Source: Rhizobium deserti (GTDB lineage: Bacteria; Pseudomonadota; Alphaproteobacteria; Rhizobiales; Rhizobiaceae). From it: a stretch of DNA of 64,000 nt. The stretch covers positions 558,001 to 622,000 of the forward strand of contig NZ_SMTL01000002.1 of the NCBI RefSeq assembly GCF_004358025.1, written 5' to 3'. Shown in pieces: positions 37,244 through 44,910 of this stretch (positions are counted from its first letter, which is position 1; every line of letters starts with the position of its first letter). The position numbers and the translations under genes were made by a program. The notes below the pieces were generated by a model. The model saw nothing but the letters and a program-made list of their open reading frames with translations. It had not been told where the DNA came from and ran no database searches.

Positions 37244-38413
37244 TCAGGCGGCCGCTGCCTGCAGTCCATGCAGGCTTCCGTCGCTGTAAACAAAGCGGCC
37301 GGCGCGGAACGTCGCGCGGATGCGGTGCACGCTGCCCTTCTCCACCACCACCAGATCGGCGCGCTGGCCAACAGCGATCTCGCCGCGGTCGCCAAGACCC
37401 GCTGCCCGGGCCGCGTGGGAGGTGGCAATGGCGACCGCCTGCGGCAAGCCTCCGGCTGCGACATCCGCCAGCTTGAAGATTCCCGGTACGAAGGCGGCAG
37501 GATGATAATCCGCGGCGATGATAGACAGAAGGCCGGCCTCGGCTGCATCCAGCGCACTGAGATTGCCGGACATGGATTGGCCGCGCAGGGCATTCGGTGC
37601 CCCCATCAGCGTCCAGAGGCCTCGGCGGCGCGCTTCGGCAGCGGCCGGCGCCGTTACCGGGAATTCGCTGATGGTCACGCCGAGAGCCGCCATGTCGGCC
37701 ACCTTTTCGGCGCTATCATCATCGTGGGATGCCAGCGACAGCCTGTGCCTGAGGGCCAGCGCCACGACGTCTTTCAGCTTTGCCTCGATCTGCGGGTTGT
37801 CACGCATGGCGATACGCTTTTGGACCATCTCGGCAGCCATCTCCACCGAAATTGCGCGCCGCTCGGAAATGCTGGCGATATAGGCTTCCACATTGTTGTA
37901 CTGGCCTTGGCCAGGCGTGTGGTCGGTCAGGGAGACCATGTCGACCTCGCCCGCCTCCAGCAATCTTTCAAGCGTCGGCGCGGCACCGATATTGGTGATC
38001 TCGTAGCGGGCATGGACACGATGGTCGATCAGCAGGTTGTCACGCAGACGGTTGATGCCCTCGATCAGCGCCGAGGTCGTTTCGAGCGATCGCACCGTGC
38101 CGTAAACGCTTTCGGTGGCGAAGGAGACGGCGGCATAGGCGGTGGTGACGCCGGCGGCCGCGAGCTTCTTGTCCAGCTCGTGGATGCCGAAATCGATCGG
38201 CATCTGCGCATTCGGCCGTGGCGCGATCTCGCGTTCCACCATGTCGCCATGCAGATCGACGAAGCCCGGCATCAGCAGCCGGCCTTCACCATCCATGGCG
38301 GCGCCGGCAACCAGCTCATCGCGGATTTCAGCAATCAAGCCGTCTTCGAGCCGCACCGAGCCTTTGCCCACCACCTCGTTCGGCAAAACGAGGGTGAAAT
38401 TGGTGAGCCACAT
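37244..38413 (-). CDS. phnM: Alpha-D-ribose 1-methylphosphonate 5-triphosphate diphosphatase PhnM
   Basis: Amidohydrolase-fold enzyme of the C-P lyase pathway that removes pyrophosphate from the phosphonate-ribose triphosphate intermediate. The 389-residue protein has the metal-site segment PGFVDLHGDMVERE near residue 49, GVTTAYAAVSFATES near 88, SLTDHTPGQGQY near 160 and SHDDDSAEKV near 228, characteristic of PhnM. No other C-P lyase genes (phnG-L) are in this window, so this is a stand-alone copy or its partners are elsewhere. A Pho-box-like element and a spaced -10 lie just upstream. Confidence 0.9.
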   Translation of the reverse strand: MWLTNFTLVLPNEVVGKGSVRLEDGLIAEIRDELVAGAAMDGEGRLLMPGFVDLHGDMVEREIAPRPNAQMPIDFGIHELDKKLAAAGVTTAYAAVSFATESVYGTVRSLETTSALIEGINRLRDNLLIDHRVHARYEITNIGAAPTLERLLEAGEVDMVSLTDHTPGQGQYNNVEAYIASISERRAISVEMAAEMVQKRIAMRDNPQIEAKLKDVVALALRHRLSLASHDDDSAEKVADMAALGVTISEFPVTAPAAAEARRRGLWTLMGAPNALRGQSMSGNLSALDAAEAGLLSIIAADYHPAAFVPGIFKLADVAAGGLPQAVAIATSHAARAAGLGDRGEIAVGQRADLVVVEKGSVHRIRATFRAGRFVYSDGSLHGLQAAAA

Positions 38414-38451
38414 GGCTTTCTCCTGAACTGTGCAAGATTGAATAAAAGCTG

Positions 38452-38485
38452 CGCATAGGCTTTGATCGTGACAATCATATGAAGC
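38452..38485 (-). promoter_or_regulatory. Pho-box-like promoter of phnM
   Basis: On the minus strand, CTTCAT (38484-38479) and TGTCAC (38473-38468) place their TCA cores exactly 11 bp apart, and 12 of 18 bases match the E. coli phoA Pho box. Ten bases after the box lies TATGCG (38457-38452), at the spacing of the phoA -10. A Shine-Dalgarno AGGAGA precedes the ATG at 38413. PhoB control is inferred from the pattern and from the gene's role in phosphonate use. Confidence 0.55.
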
Positions 38486-38524
38486 GATTGGCCGTTTACT
38501 GCATAGCCGCTGATGGCCGCCCTG

Positions 38525-39118
38525 TCAGGCGGCAATCGATGCGCGGTTGAGCGCCGCCCACTGCAGCAGCATGATCGTCTTGCCGTCGCAGATTTCGCCC
38601 GTCTCGATCATGGCGAGAGCGTCGTTCAGCCGGATCTCCAGAACCTCGATGTCTTCATGCTCCTCTTCCAGCCCGCCGCCTTTCTCGATCCGGTCGGACA
38701 TGTCGATTGGGGCATAGAAGAAGTGGATGATCTCGGTGATTGCACCAGGCGACATGAAAGCCTTGAACAGGAAGCGGACGTCGCGCAGCCGGTATCCGGT
38801 CTCCTCCATAGCCTCGCGGCGGATCGCCTCTTCGGGATGATCCTCGTCCAGCAAACCTGCAGGCACTTCGGCCATCCAAGCCGGCTGATCAGTCAGGTAG
38901 GCTGGAAGCCGGAACTGCTTCACAAGTACGACCACGTCGCGCTTTGCATCATAGAGCAGGATCGCTGCCGCTTCGCCGCGATGGTAAATCTCGCGCTGCA
39001 TCCGCTGATGCTTGCCGTCACGATCGATGTAATCAAGCTCGTAAGTGGAAAGCCGGGTCCAACCCTGCGACAGCGTCTTTTCGCTGACGATCTTCACCCG
39101 CTCGTTGTCATGCGTCAT
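38525..39118 (-). CDS. Nudix hydrolase, NudK-like
   Basis: A 197-residue Nudix hydrolase resembling NudK (GDP-mannose pyrophosphatase) or ADP-ribose pyrophosphatase. The Nudix box G-x5-E-x7-R-E-x-x-E-E-x-G is complete at residues 88-108 (GLLDEDHPEEAIRREAMEETG). The preceding EVPAG is typical of the ADP-ribose/NudK branch. The ATG at 39118 overlaps the stop of the upstream molybdopterin oxidoreductase by 4 bp (ATGA), which decides the start over an ATG 21 bp upstream. The substrate is not certain. It ends 111 bp before phnM on the same strand. Confidence 0.87.
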   Translation of the reverse strand: MTHDNERVKIVSEKTLSQGWTRLSTYELDYIDRDGKHQRMQREIYHRGEAAAILLYDAKRDVVVLVKQFRLPAYLTDQPAWMAEVPAGLLDEDHPEEAIRREAMEETGYRLRDVRFLFKAFMSPGAITEIIHFFYAPIDMSDRIEKGGGLEEEHEDIEVLEIRLNDALAMIETGEICDGKTIMLLQWAALNRASIAA

Positions 39119-41265
39119 GCCATGTCCCTGCAAAGCCAAACCTTATTGTCGTGGAAGGCCGCTCCGCCATAGGGCGCCACCGCATCCGCACCCGTCAGCA
39201 CATTGATCCCTTCGCCATCCAGGTGCTTGCTGTTCGGCCATAAGCCTTCCGCAATCAGCACGCCTGGGCGGGCGCCCGCAGCCAGCTTGGCATGCAGGCG
39301 GATCTCGCCGCGGCGGTTACCAAGCCGCACCACATCGCCATCGGCAATTCCAAGGCGGGCTGCATCGCCCGGCTCGATCATCACCTCCGGCCGCCCTTCA
39401 CGCTCATAGGAGCTATTGGTTTCGGTAAAGGAGGAATTCAAAAAACTGCGGGCCGGCGAGGTCGCGAGCCGGAAGGGATGTTCCGCATCGGCGGACTCGA
39501 TCACGTCCACCTGGTCCGGAAACTTCGGTAATTGCGCCACCGGTCCCTGCGGACCGACATTGGCCGGCGGCTTGTCCGGCGATGGACCATTGGCCCAGTC
39601 CGGGCTGAAGCGGAATTTTCCATCCGGATAGCCGAAGCCCTTGATGTAGTGGGCCGTTTCGAAGTCCGGCTGCGCATCGATCCATTTGTCGCGGGCAAGG
39701 TCGTCATAGGAGCCCCAGCCGCTGGCCTTCAGGATGCGGTCGATATGCTGGCGCTCATCCAGGCGAAAGCCCGGGAAATGATCGACGCCGAGACGCTTGG
39801 CCAGTTCCTCGATAACGAAGAGATTGGTGCGGACCGTTGGCGGCGGATCCACAAGTTTGGGACCGAGCAGGATGTGGTTCTGGCCGCCCGAGCGATAAAG
39901 ATCGTCGTGCTCGACAAACATAGTGGCCGGCAGAACGATGTCCGCAACCTCTGCCGTATCCGTCATGAACTGCTCATGGACCGCGACGAAAAGATCATCG
40001 CGCATGAACCCTTGGCGTACCAGTCGCTGTTCCGGCGCGACGTTCATCGGGTTGGTGTTCTGGATCAGCAGGGCGGTCACCGGCCCGCCCTGTCTCAGCG
40101 CTTCCGGATCGCCGGTCAGCACCCGGCCGATCTGCGACTGGTCAAGCTGGCGGATCTGCGGATCGGCATAGGCCGTTCCCATCAGCTCGGACTTGTTGAG
40201 CCGGAAGATTTCACCATTGTTGTGGAAGGCGCCGCCCCCCTCATATTGCCAGGAGCCCAGCACGGTGGCGATTGACAAGGCCGCATGCATAGCCGCCGTG
40301 CCGTTGCGCTGACGGGCAAAGCCATAACCGAGCCGGAAGAAACTTCTCTTGGTCGTGCCGACCAGACGCGCAAACGTCTCGATCTCGTTGACAGAAAGGC
40401 CGGTGATGGCTGACGCCCATTTCGGCGTTCGCGTCTTCAGATGCGCTTCCAGCCCTGCCGGATCGTCTGCATACAGGTCCATATAGCTGCGGTCCGCATA
40501 GCCATCGCGAAAGGCGATATGCATGACGGCGCAGGCGAGTGCCGCATCAGTTCCCGGCCGCACGGTCAGCGCCATGTCGGCCTGCTTCATCGTCGGATTG
40601 TCGTAGATGTCGATGACGACGATCTTCGCACCCCGCTCCTTGCGCGCCTTGATCGCGTGGGTCATGACGTTGACTTGGGTGGAGACGGCATTGGTCCCCC
40701 AGATCACCACGCAATCGGATTTCGCCATCTCTCGCGGATCTGGACCACGCAGCGCGCCGGTGCCCATCACATAGCCGGTCCAGGCCATATTGGTGCAGAT
40801 CGTGCCGAAGAAGCCGGAATATTTTTTGGCATGCCGCAGCCGCTCGATGGAATCGCGCTGCACCTGGCCCATCGTGCCGGCGTAAAAATAGGGCCAGACG
40901 GCTTCCGAGCCATGCGCCGCCTCGGCCTTGACGAAGGCTTCGGCGACTTCATCCAGCGCCACATCCCATGAGATTTCCTGCCATGTTCCCTCGCCCTTGG
41001 CGCCCATGCGGCGTTTCGGCACCATCAGCCGGCCCGGATGATAAAGGCGCTCCGAATAACGCGCGACCTTGGCGCAGATGACGCCGGCCGTATAGCTATT
41101 GTCGGGGGCGCCGCGAACCCGGCCAATGCGGCCGTCGGCGGTCAGGTCGACGTCCAGCGCGCAGGCGGACGGGCAATCATGAGGACAGACGGTATGTCCA
41201 ACGGGATTGTGTCCAAGAGCTGTCGTGGCGGCGGTCTTGGCGGTGATGGGGGTCGCAACGTTCAT
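39115..41265 (-). CDS. Molybdopterin oxidoreductase with a [4Fe-4S] motif
   Basis: A 716-residue member of the DMSO reductase / formate dehydrogenase superfamily (BisC group). The N-terminal Fe4S4 domain has C27-x3-C31-x3-C35 and a fourth cysteine at C64 (GVICAK). The molybdopterin domain follows to about 570, then the molydop-binding barrel (about 590-710). No signal peptide is seen, so it is probably cytoplasmic. The metal-ligand position lies in GTICTNMAWTGYVMG, which does not point to a classic formate dehydrogenase. Substrate unknown. The ATG at 41265 is preferred over one 18 bp upstream. It overlaps the Nudix gene by 4 bp. Confidence 0.88.
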   Translation of the reverse strand: MNVATPITAKTAATTALGHNPVGHTVCPHDCPSACALDVDLTADGRIGRVRGAPDNSYTAGVICAKVARYSERLYHPGRLMVPKRRMGAKGEGTWQEISWDVALDEVAEAFVKAEAAHGSEAVWPYFYAGTMGQVQRDSIERLRHAKKYSGFFGTICTNMAWTGYVMGTGALRGPDPREMAKSDCVVIWGTNAVSTQVNVMTHAIKARKERGAKIVVIDIYDNPTMKQADMALTVRPGTDAALACAVMHIAFRDGYADRSYMDLYADDPAGLEAHLKTRTPKWASAITGLSVNEIETFARLVGTTKRSFFRLGYGFARQRNGTAAMHAALSIATVLGSWQYEGGGAFHNNGEIFRLNKSELMGTAYADPQIRQLDQSQIGRVLTGDPEALRQGGPVTALLIQNTNPMNVAPEQRLVRQGFMRDDLFVAVHEQFMTDTAEVADIVLPATMFVEHDDLYRSGGQNHILLGPKLVDPPPTVRTNLFVIEELAKRLGVDHFPGFRLDERQHIDRILKASGWGSYDDLARDKWIDAQPDFETAHYIKGFGYPDGKFRFSPDWANGPSPDKPPANVGPQGPVAQLPKFPDQVDVIESADAEHPFRLATSPARSFLNSSFTETNSSYEREGRPEVMIEPGDAARLGIADGDVVRLGNRRGEIRLHAKLAAGARPGVLIAEGLWPNSKHLDGEGINVLTGADAVAPYGGAAFHDNKVWLCRDMA

Positions 41266-41348
41266 GGCTTTTCTATATGGCATGCAATAGGCGACAAAAA
41301 GTGCGATTTGCAGCGCATCAATTTATTTCACGCGAGACAGCAGCGACC

Positions 41349-42212
41349 ATGAACTACCGGCACATCTATCATGCAGGCAATTTCGCCGATGTTCTGAAGC
41401 ATGCCGTTCTGGCGCGGCTGGTCCGCTACGCGCAGAACAAGGACAAGGCTTTCCGGGTGCTGGATACCCATGCGGGCACCGGGCTCTACGACCTGTCGTC
41501 GGAAGAAGCACAGAAAACCGGGGAATGGCGCGAAGGCATCGGGCGGCTGTTGGAGGCGGAGCTGCCGCCGAAGGTAGCAGACCTGCTCGAACCCTATCTG
41601 ACGGCTGTTCGGGATTTGAACCCAGAAGGCCAGATCAGGCTCTATCCCGGGTCGCCGAAACTCGTGCGCATGCTGCTTCGTCCGCAGGACAGGCTGTCGG
41701 CGATGGAACTGCATCCGGAGGACTTCAACCGGCTGCACAATCTCTTTGAAGGCGACTTTCAGGTTCGCGCCACCGAGCTTGACGGCTGGCTGGCGCTCGG
41801 CGCGCATCTGCCGCCAAAGGAAAAGCGCGGCGTCATCCTAGTCGATCCGCCGTTCGAGGAGGAGGACGAATATCGCCGTCTCGCCCAAGGCCTCGCGACT
41901 GCCTATCGCCGGTTTCCGGGCGGAACCTACTGCCTCTGGTACCCGATCAAGAAGGGCGCGCCGATCAAGGCTTTCCATGAACAGTTGCAGGCCCTGCAGA
42001 TCCCGAAAATGCTGTGCGCCGAACTCTCCGTCAAAAGCGACCGGGAAACCGGGCTCAGCGGTTCCGGCCTGATCGTCGTCAACCCGCCGTTCACGCTGAA
42101 AGACGAATTGCATACGCTGCTGCCGGCGTTGAAGGCCGTTCTGGCGCAGGATCGCTTTGCTTCGAGCCGCGCCGTCTGGCTGACCGGCGAACAGGCCCCT
42201 GCCGAAGAGTAA
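41349..42212 (+). CDS. rlmJ: 23S rRNA (adenine(2030)-N6)-methyltransferase RlmJ
   Basis: SAM-dependent methylase that modifies A2030 of 23S rRNA. The 287-residue protein starts with the family signature MNYRHIYHAGNFADVLKH. It has the SAM motif VLDTHAGTGLYDL (residues about 38-50) and the catalytic DPPFEEEDEY near 165 (N/D-P-P-F/Y motif). The ATG at 41349 is fixed by that N-terminus. It is divergent from the molybdopterin oxidoreductase gene, 83 bp away, and is followed by RNase T2 after 64 bp. Confidence 0.95.
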   Translation: MNYRHIYHAGNFADVLKHAVLARLVRYAQNKDKAFRVLDTHAGTGLYDLSSEEAQKTGEWREGIGRLLEAELPPKVADLLEPYLTAVRDLNPEGQIRLYPGSPKLVRMLLRPQDRLSAMELHPEDFNRLHNLFEGDFQVRATELDGWLALGAHLPPKEKRGVILVDPPFEEEDEYRRLAQGLATAYRRFPGGTYCLWYPIKKGAPIKAFHEQLQALQIPKMLCAELSVKSDRETGLSGSGLIVVNPPFTLKDELHTLLPALKAVLAQDRFASSRAVWLTGEQAPAEE

Positions 42213-42276
42213 TCCGCGTGGCGTCTTGACCCGACTGGGCTTCCCGACCATGGTGCGCGCATCGGAGGTGAGCACC

Positions 42277-42927
42277 ATGAAACAGCTTATTGCAGCCTTG
42301 TTTTTCTCATTCCTTGCCGCCGCGGCATCTGCGCAGGAGCGCCGACTGGAGCGGCCCGGTGATTTCGACTTCTACCTCCTCTCCCTTTCCTGGTCGCCGA
42401 CATTCTGCAGCTCCGGAAACGGCGGAAAAAACACGCAGCAATGCGGGGCTGACAAGGATTTCCGGTTCATCGTCCATGGTCTTTGGCCGCAGAAGGAAAA
42501 GGGCTATCCCGACTTTTGCGAAACTAAGGAGCCGAAGCGGGTTCCGGCGGAGCTCGGCCGCACGCTTTTCGACATCATGCCCTCGATGGGCCTGATCGGC
42601 AATGAATGGCGCAAGCACGGCACCTGCACCGGGCTCAGCCAACAGGATTATTTTGCGCTGGTGAGAAAAGCCCAGCAGAAGGTGCGGATTCCTGCGGACC
42701 TCGATCAGAGCAAGAGCGCTTTGACGCTGTCGCCTGACGAGATCGAGGATAAGTTCGTGGCCGCCAATGCCGGCCTCAGCCGCGCCGGCATGTCGACAAG
42801 CTGCCGGGGCCGCCAGTTTGCCGAAGTCAGGATCTGCCTCACCAAGGACCTGCAGTTTCGCGAATGCGCCGAAGTCAACAAGGATAGTTGCTCTGCCGGA
42901 TCGGTGACCCTGCCTCCGGCTCGCTGA
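42277..42927 (+). CDS. Secreted RNase T2-family ribonuclease
   Basis: A 216-residue exported endoribonuclease. A Sec signal peptide covers residues 1-19 (cleavage near ASAQ). The two catalytic blocks are intact: CAS I FIVHGLWPQ with H67, and CAS II NEWRKHGTC with E110, K113 and H114. Several cysteines (C44, C56, C81, C116) suggest disulfides, as in the family. It probably acts in the periplasm or outside the cell on RNA as a nutrient source. GGAGGTGA lies just upstream of the ATG. The GST gene starts 24 bp after its stop. Confidence 0.92.
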   Translation: MKQLIAALFFSFLAAAASAQERRLERPGDFDFYLLSLSWSPTFCSSGNGGKNTQQCGADKDFRFIVHGLWPQKEKGYPDFCETKEPKRVPAELGRTLFDIMPSMGLIGNEWRKHGTCTGLSQQDYFALVRKAQQKVRIPADLDQSKSALTLSPDEIEDKFVAANAGLSRAGMSTSCRGRQFAEVRICLTKDLQFRECAEVNKDSCSAGSVTLPPAR

Positions 42928-42950
42928 AGATTACGCATGAGGATGATTTG

Positions 42951-43547
42951 ATGAAGTTGCTTTATTCCCCCGCCTCCCCTTATTCGGCCAAGGTGCGCAT
43001 GGCCGCACGTCATCTCGGCATCGAGATCGCCGAAGTGAAGACGGACACCACCAATGCACCGCCGGAACTGCTGAACAACAATCCGCTGGCCAAGATCCCG
43101 GTGCTGATCCGCGATGGTGATTCGCCGATCTATGACAGCATTGCCATCATGCACTTCCTGGACCGGAAATCGGGCGGCAGGCTCTATCCTGCAAAGGACG
43201 ACAAGCGAACCCAGGCGGAAGTGCTTGAAGCGCTCTGCGACGGCATCATGGACAGCCTGCTGGCCATCGTCTATGAGCGCCGGTTCCGGCCGGAGGAAAA
43301 GATCCATCAGCCCTGGATCGACAGGCAGTGGGACAAGGTTGTCCGCGGGCTGGATCATCTGGAGGCCAAGCTTCCCAAGACCGGCAAAAAGCTGCATGGC
43401 GGGCATTTCGCGTTGGCGGCGATGATCGGCTATCTCGACCTGCGTTTCAACGGACAATGGGCGGAAGGCCGTCCCGAACTTGCGTCCTGGCCGGATGCCT
43501 TTGCCAAGCATTTTGCCGACTATGCTTCAATGAAAGCTGCAGCCTGA
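42951..43547 (+). CDS. Glutathione S-transferase family protein
   Basis: A 198-residue GST. The thioredoxin-like N-terminal domain contains SPASPYSAKVRMAARHLGIE (residues 6-25) and the glutathione-binding NPLAKIPVLIRDGDSPIYDSIAI, in two blocks near residues 45-67. The all-helical C-terminal domain occupies about 90-195. A catalytic Ser or Cys near SPASPYS is possible. GAGGA lies 8 nt before the ATG. It follows RNase T2 by 23 bp and ends before a bidirectional terminator. Substrate unknown. Confidence 0.88.
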   Translation: MKLLYSPASPYSAKVRMAARHLGIEIAEVKTDTTNAPPELLNNNPLAKIPVLIRDGDSPIYDSIAIMHFLDRKSGGRLYPAKDDKRTQAEVLEALCDGIMDSLLAIVYERRFRPEEKIHQPWIDRQWDKVVRGLDHLEAKLPKTGKKLHGGHFALAAMIGYLDLRFNGQWAEGRPELASWPDAFAKHFADYASMKAAA

Positions 43548-43560
43548 CCTTGCGAACAAA

Positions 43561-43592
43561 AAAAGCCCGGATCGAAATCCGGGCTTGTTTTT
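43561..43592. terminator. Bidirectional terminator between gst and omp
   Basis: Arms AAGCCCGGAT (43563-43572) and ATCCGGGCTT (43577-43586) with a CGAA tetraloop, flanked by A4 on the left and a T-rich end on the right. It lies between the convergent GST and outer-membrane protein genes. Confidence 0.9.
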
Positions 43593-43608
43593 CGAAACCG
43601 TGCGAGGC

Positions 43609-44247
43609 TTAAAACTTCACGCCGATACCAACCTTGACGCTGTGATCGTCGAAGCCCTTGGAAACCGAACCGGAGTCGAGGTCGTAACGATCGGTGCCGA
43701 AGTCGGTGTAACGGTATTCGACACGTGCCGTGATGTTGCTGGTGACGAAAGCTTCCGCACCAACGCCAACCGTGTAACCGACCGAGGTGTTGCTGTCGGA
43801 CGAAGTGCCGTCCTTGAGCTCGTTGTCCTGAAGAGCGACACCGGCCGTACCGTAGATCATGAAGGGGTTCATGTCGTAACCGATGCGACCACGGACCGAG
43901 CCGTTTGCGCCGGCTTCGCCGCGGTAGCCTTCGATCGTGGTGTTTTCGTTGCCGTTATAGCCGACATCGGCTTCGATACCGTAAACGATCTGACCAGACT
44001 GCCAGTTGTAACCGGTGAAGGCACCTCCGCCAAGCGCGCCGTCGCGGTCGCCGGCGCCGCCGAAACGACCCCAGTCATAAGCGCCGTAACCACCGAGGTA
44101 GAAGCCCTGCCATGTTGCAGCCGGAGCTGCTTCTTCGACCGCGACCGGAGCCTGAGGAATCTGATCAACGGCATCAGCGGCATTGGCCGCGGAGATCGCG
44201 ATAAAGCTGGCAGCCGAGGCCAGAAGGGTAGCGATGAGGATACGCAT
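43609..44247 (-). CDS. Outer-membrane beta-barrel protein, Omp25/31-like
   Basis: A 212-residue outer-membrane protein of the Omp25/Omp31/RopB type common in Rhizobiales. A Sec signal peptide covers residues 1-22 (ending SAANA). The mature part starts with a Pro/Ala/Glu-rich linker and then WQGFYLGGYGAYDWG, the usual first strand. The C-terminus VEYRYTDFG then VKVGIGVKF ends in Phe, as expected for barrel insertion. AAAGGAGAAA precedes the ATG at 44247. It is likely abundant; the long region upstream may hold regulatory sites. Confidence 0.9.
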   Translation of the reverse strand: MRILIATLLASAASFIAISAANAADAVDQIPQAPVAVEEAAPAATWQGFYLGGYGAYDWGRFGGAGDRDGALGGGAFTGYNWQSGQIVYGIEADVGYNGNENTTIEGYRGEAGANGSVRGRIGYDMNPFMIYGTAGVALQDNELKDGTSSDSNTSVGYTVGVGAEAFVTSNITARVEYRYTDFGTDRYDLDSGSVSKGFDDHSVKVGIGVKF

Positions 44248-44910
44248 ACAAATTTCTCCTTTTACTGCTGTGCCGGGAACTCGTCGCAAAAACATATTGG
44301 CGACGGCTTTGTTCCCTGCCCGCTGAAAGTGAATTTGGCTGCCAATTGAGGATTTGAAAGAGCCGAAATGTGAATTGATTGTGGCCACGTGACGGCTAAA
44401 TCTGGATGTTGCTCCGCCGCAACATGTATATCATTAACCTTACTAAACTACTAACGGAAGCATTAACCTTTTTACATTGCTTAAATACTTCTTACCATCG
44501 AAGCAAAACTAGGTCAATCCGACTGCTAAAAGCTGGAGACTGGCCGCAGGCGCTTCGAGTTGATCTTATTGGCTTAGATGAACGCCGCGGCTGGCCACCT
44601 TTGCACAAGGATCTAACTTCGAGTCGCCAGCAACGACCCCACAATCCGGGTGCCAAGGCGGTAAACTTCTGCCCAATTTTCGTTTCTCTGACCAGCCGAA
44701 CTTGCCGCCCCACAGCTCCGCAGCGTCGCCGCCGCCTATCGGGCATCAGTGGCCGACGCTTCCAAACTAGGGTCGCAATCATTATCTCTCTTGAAATATA
44801 TCCTGGCGCGATTCGCCTCGGCTGACATCCCGGCCCTGTCCGGGACCCGAACCGATGGCGCGCAAAGACCGGACCCGCGGGCGCTCGGTATCTGGTGGAG
44901 AGTGATTGGA
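44248..44910. other. 663-bp non-coding stretch between omp and uvrC
   Basis: No gene is supported here. The part next to omp (44248-44500) is AT-rich compared with its surroundings and holds two copies of CATTAACCTT (44432-44441 and 44461-44470). Further right the sequence is GC-rich, with a small TCCCGG / CCGGGA hairpin (44828-44845). Open frames on both strands through it have no protein-family signature and many rare codons. It should contain the promoters of both genes and could hold a small RNA. Confidence 0.6.

Noticed and set aside
44425-44475. CtrA binding sites upstream of the outer-membrane protein gene
   Set aside because: Only TTAACC half-sites occur; no TTAA-N7-TTAA pair in register was found.
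44406-44825. Open frames of 139 and 96 codons in the omp-uvrC gap
   Set aside because: No Shine-Dalgarno, no recognisable domain, and a composition unlike neighbouring genes; treated as non-coding.
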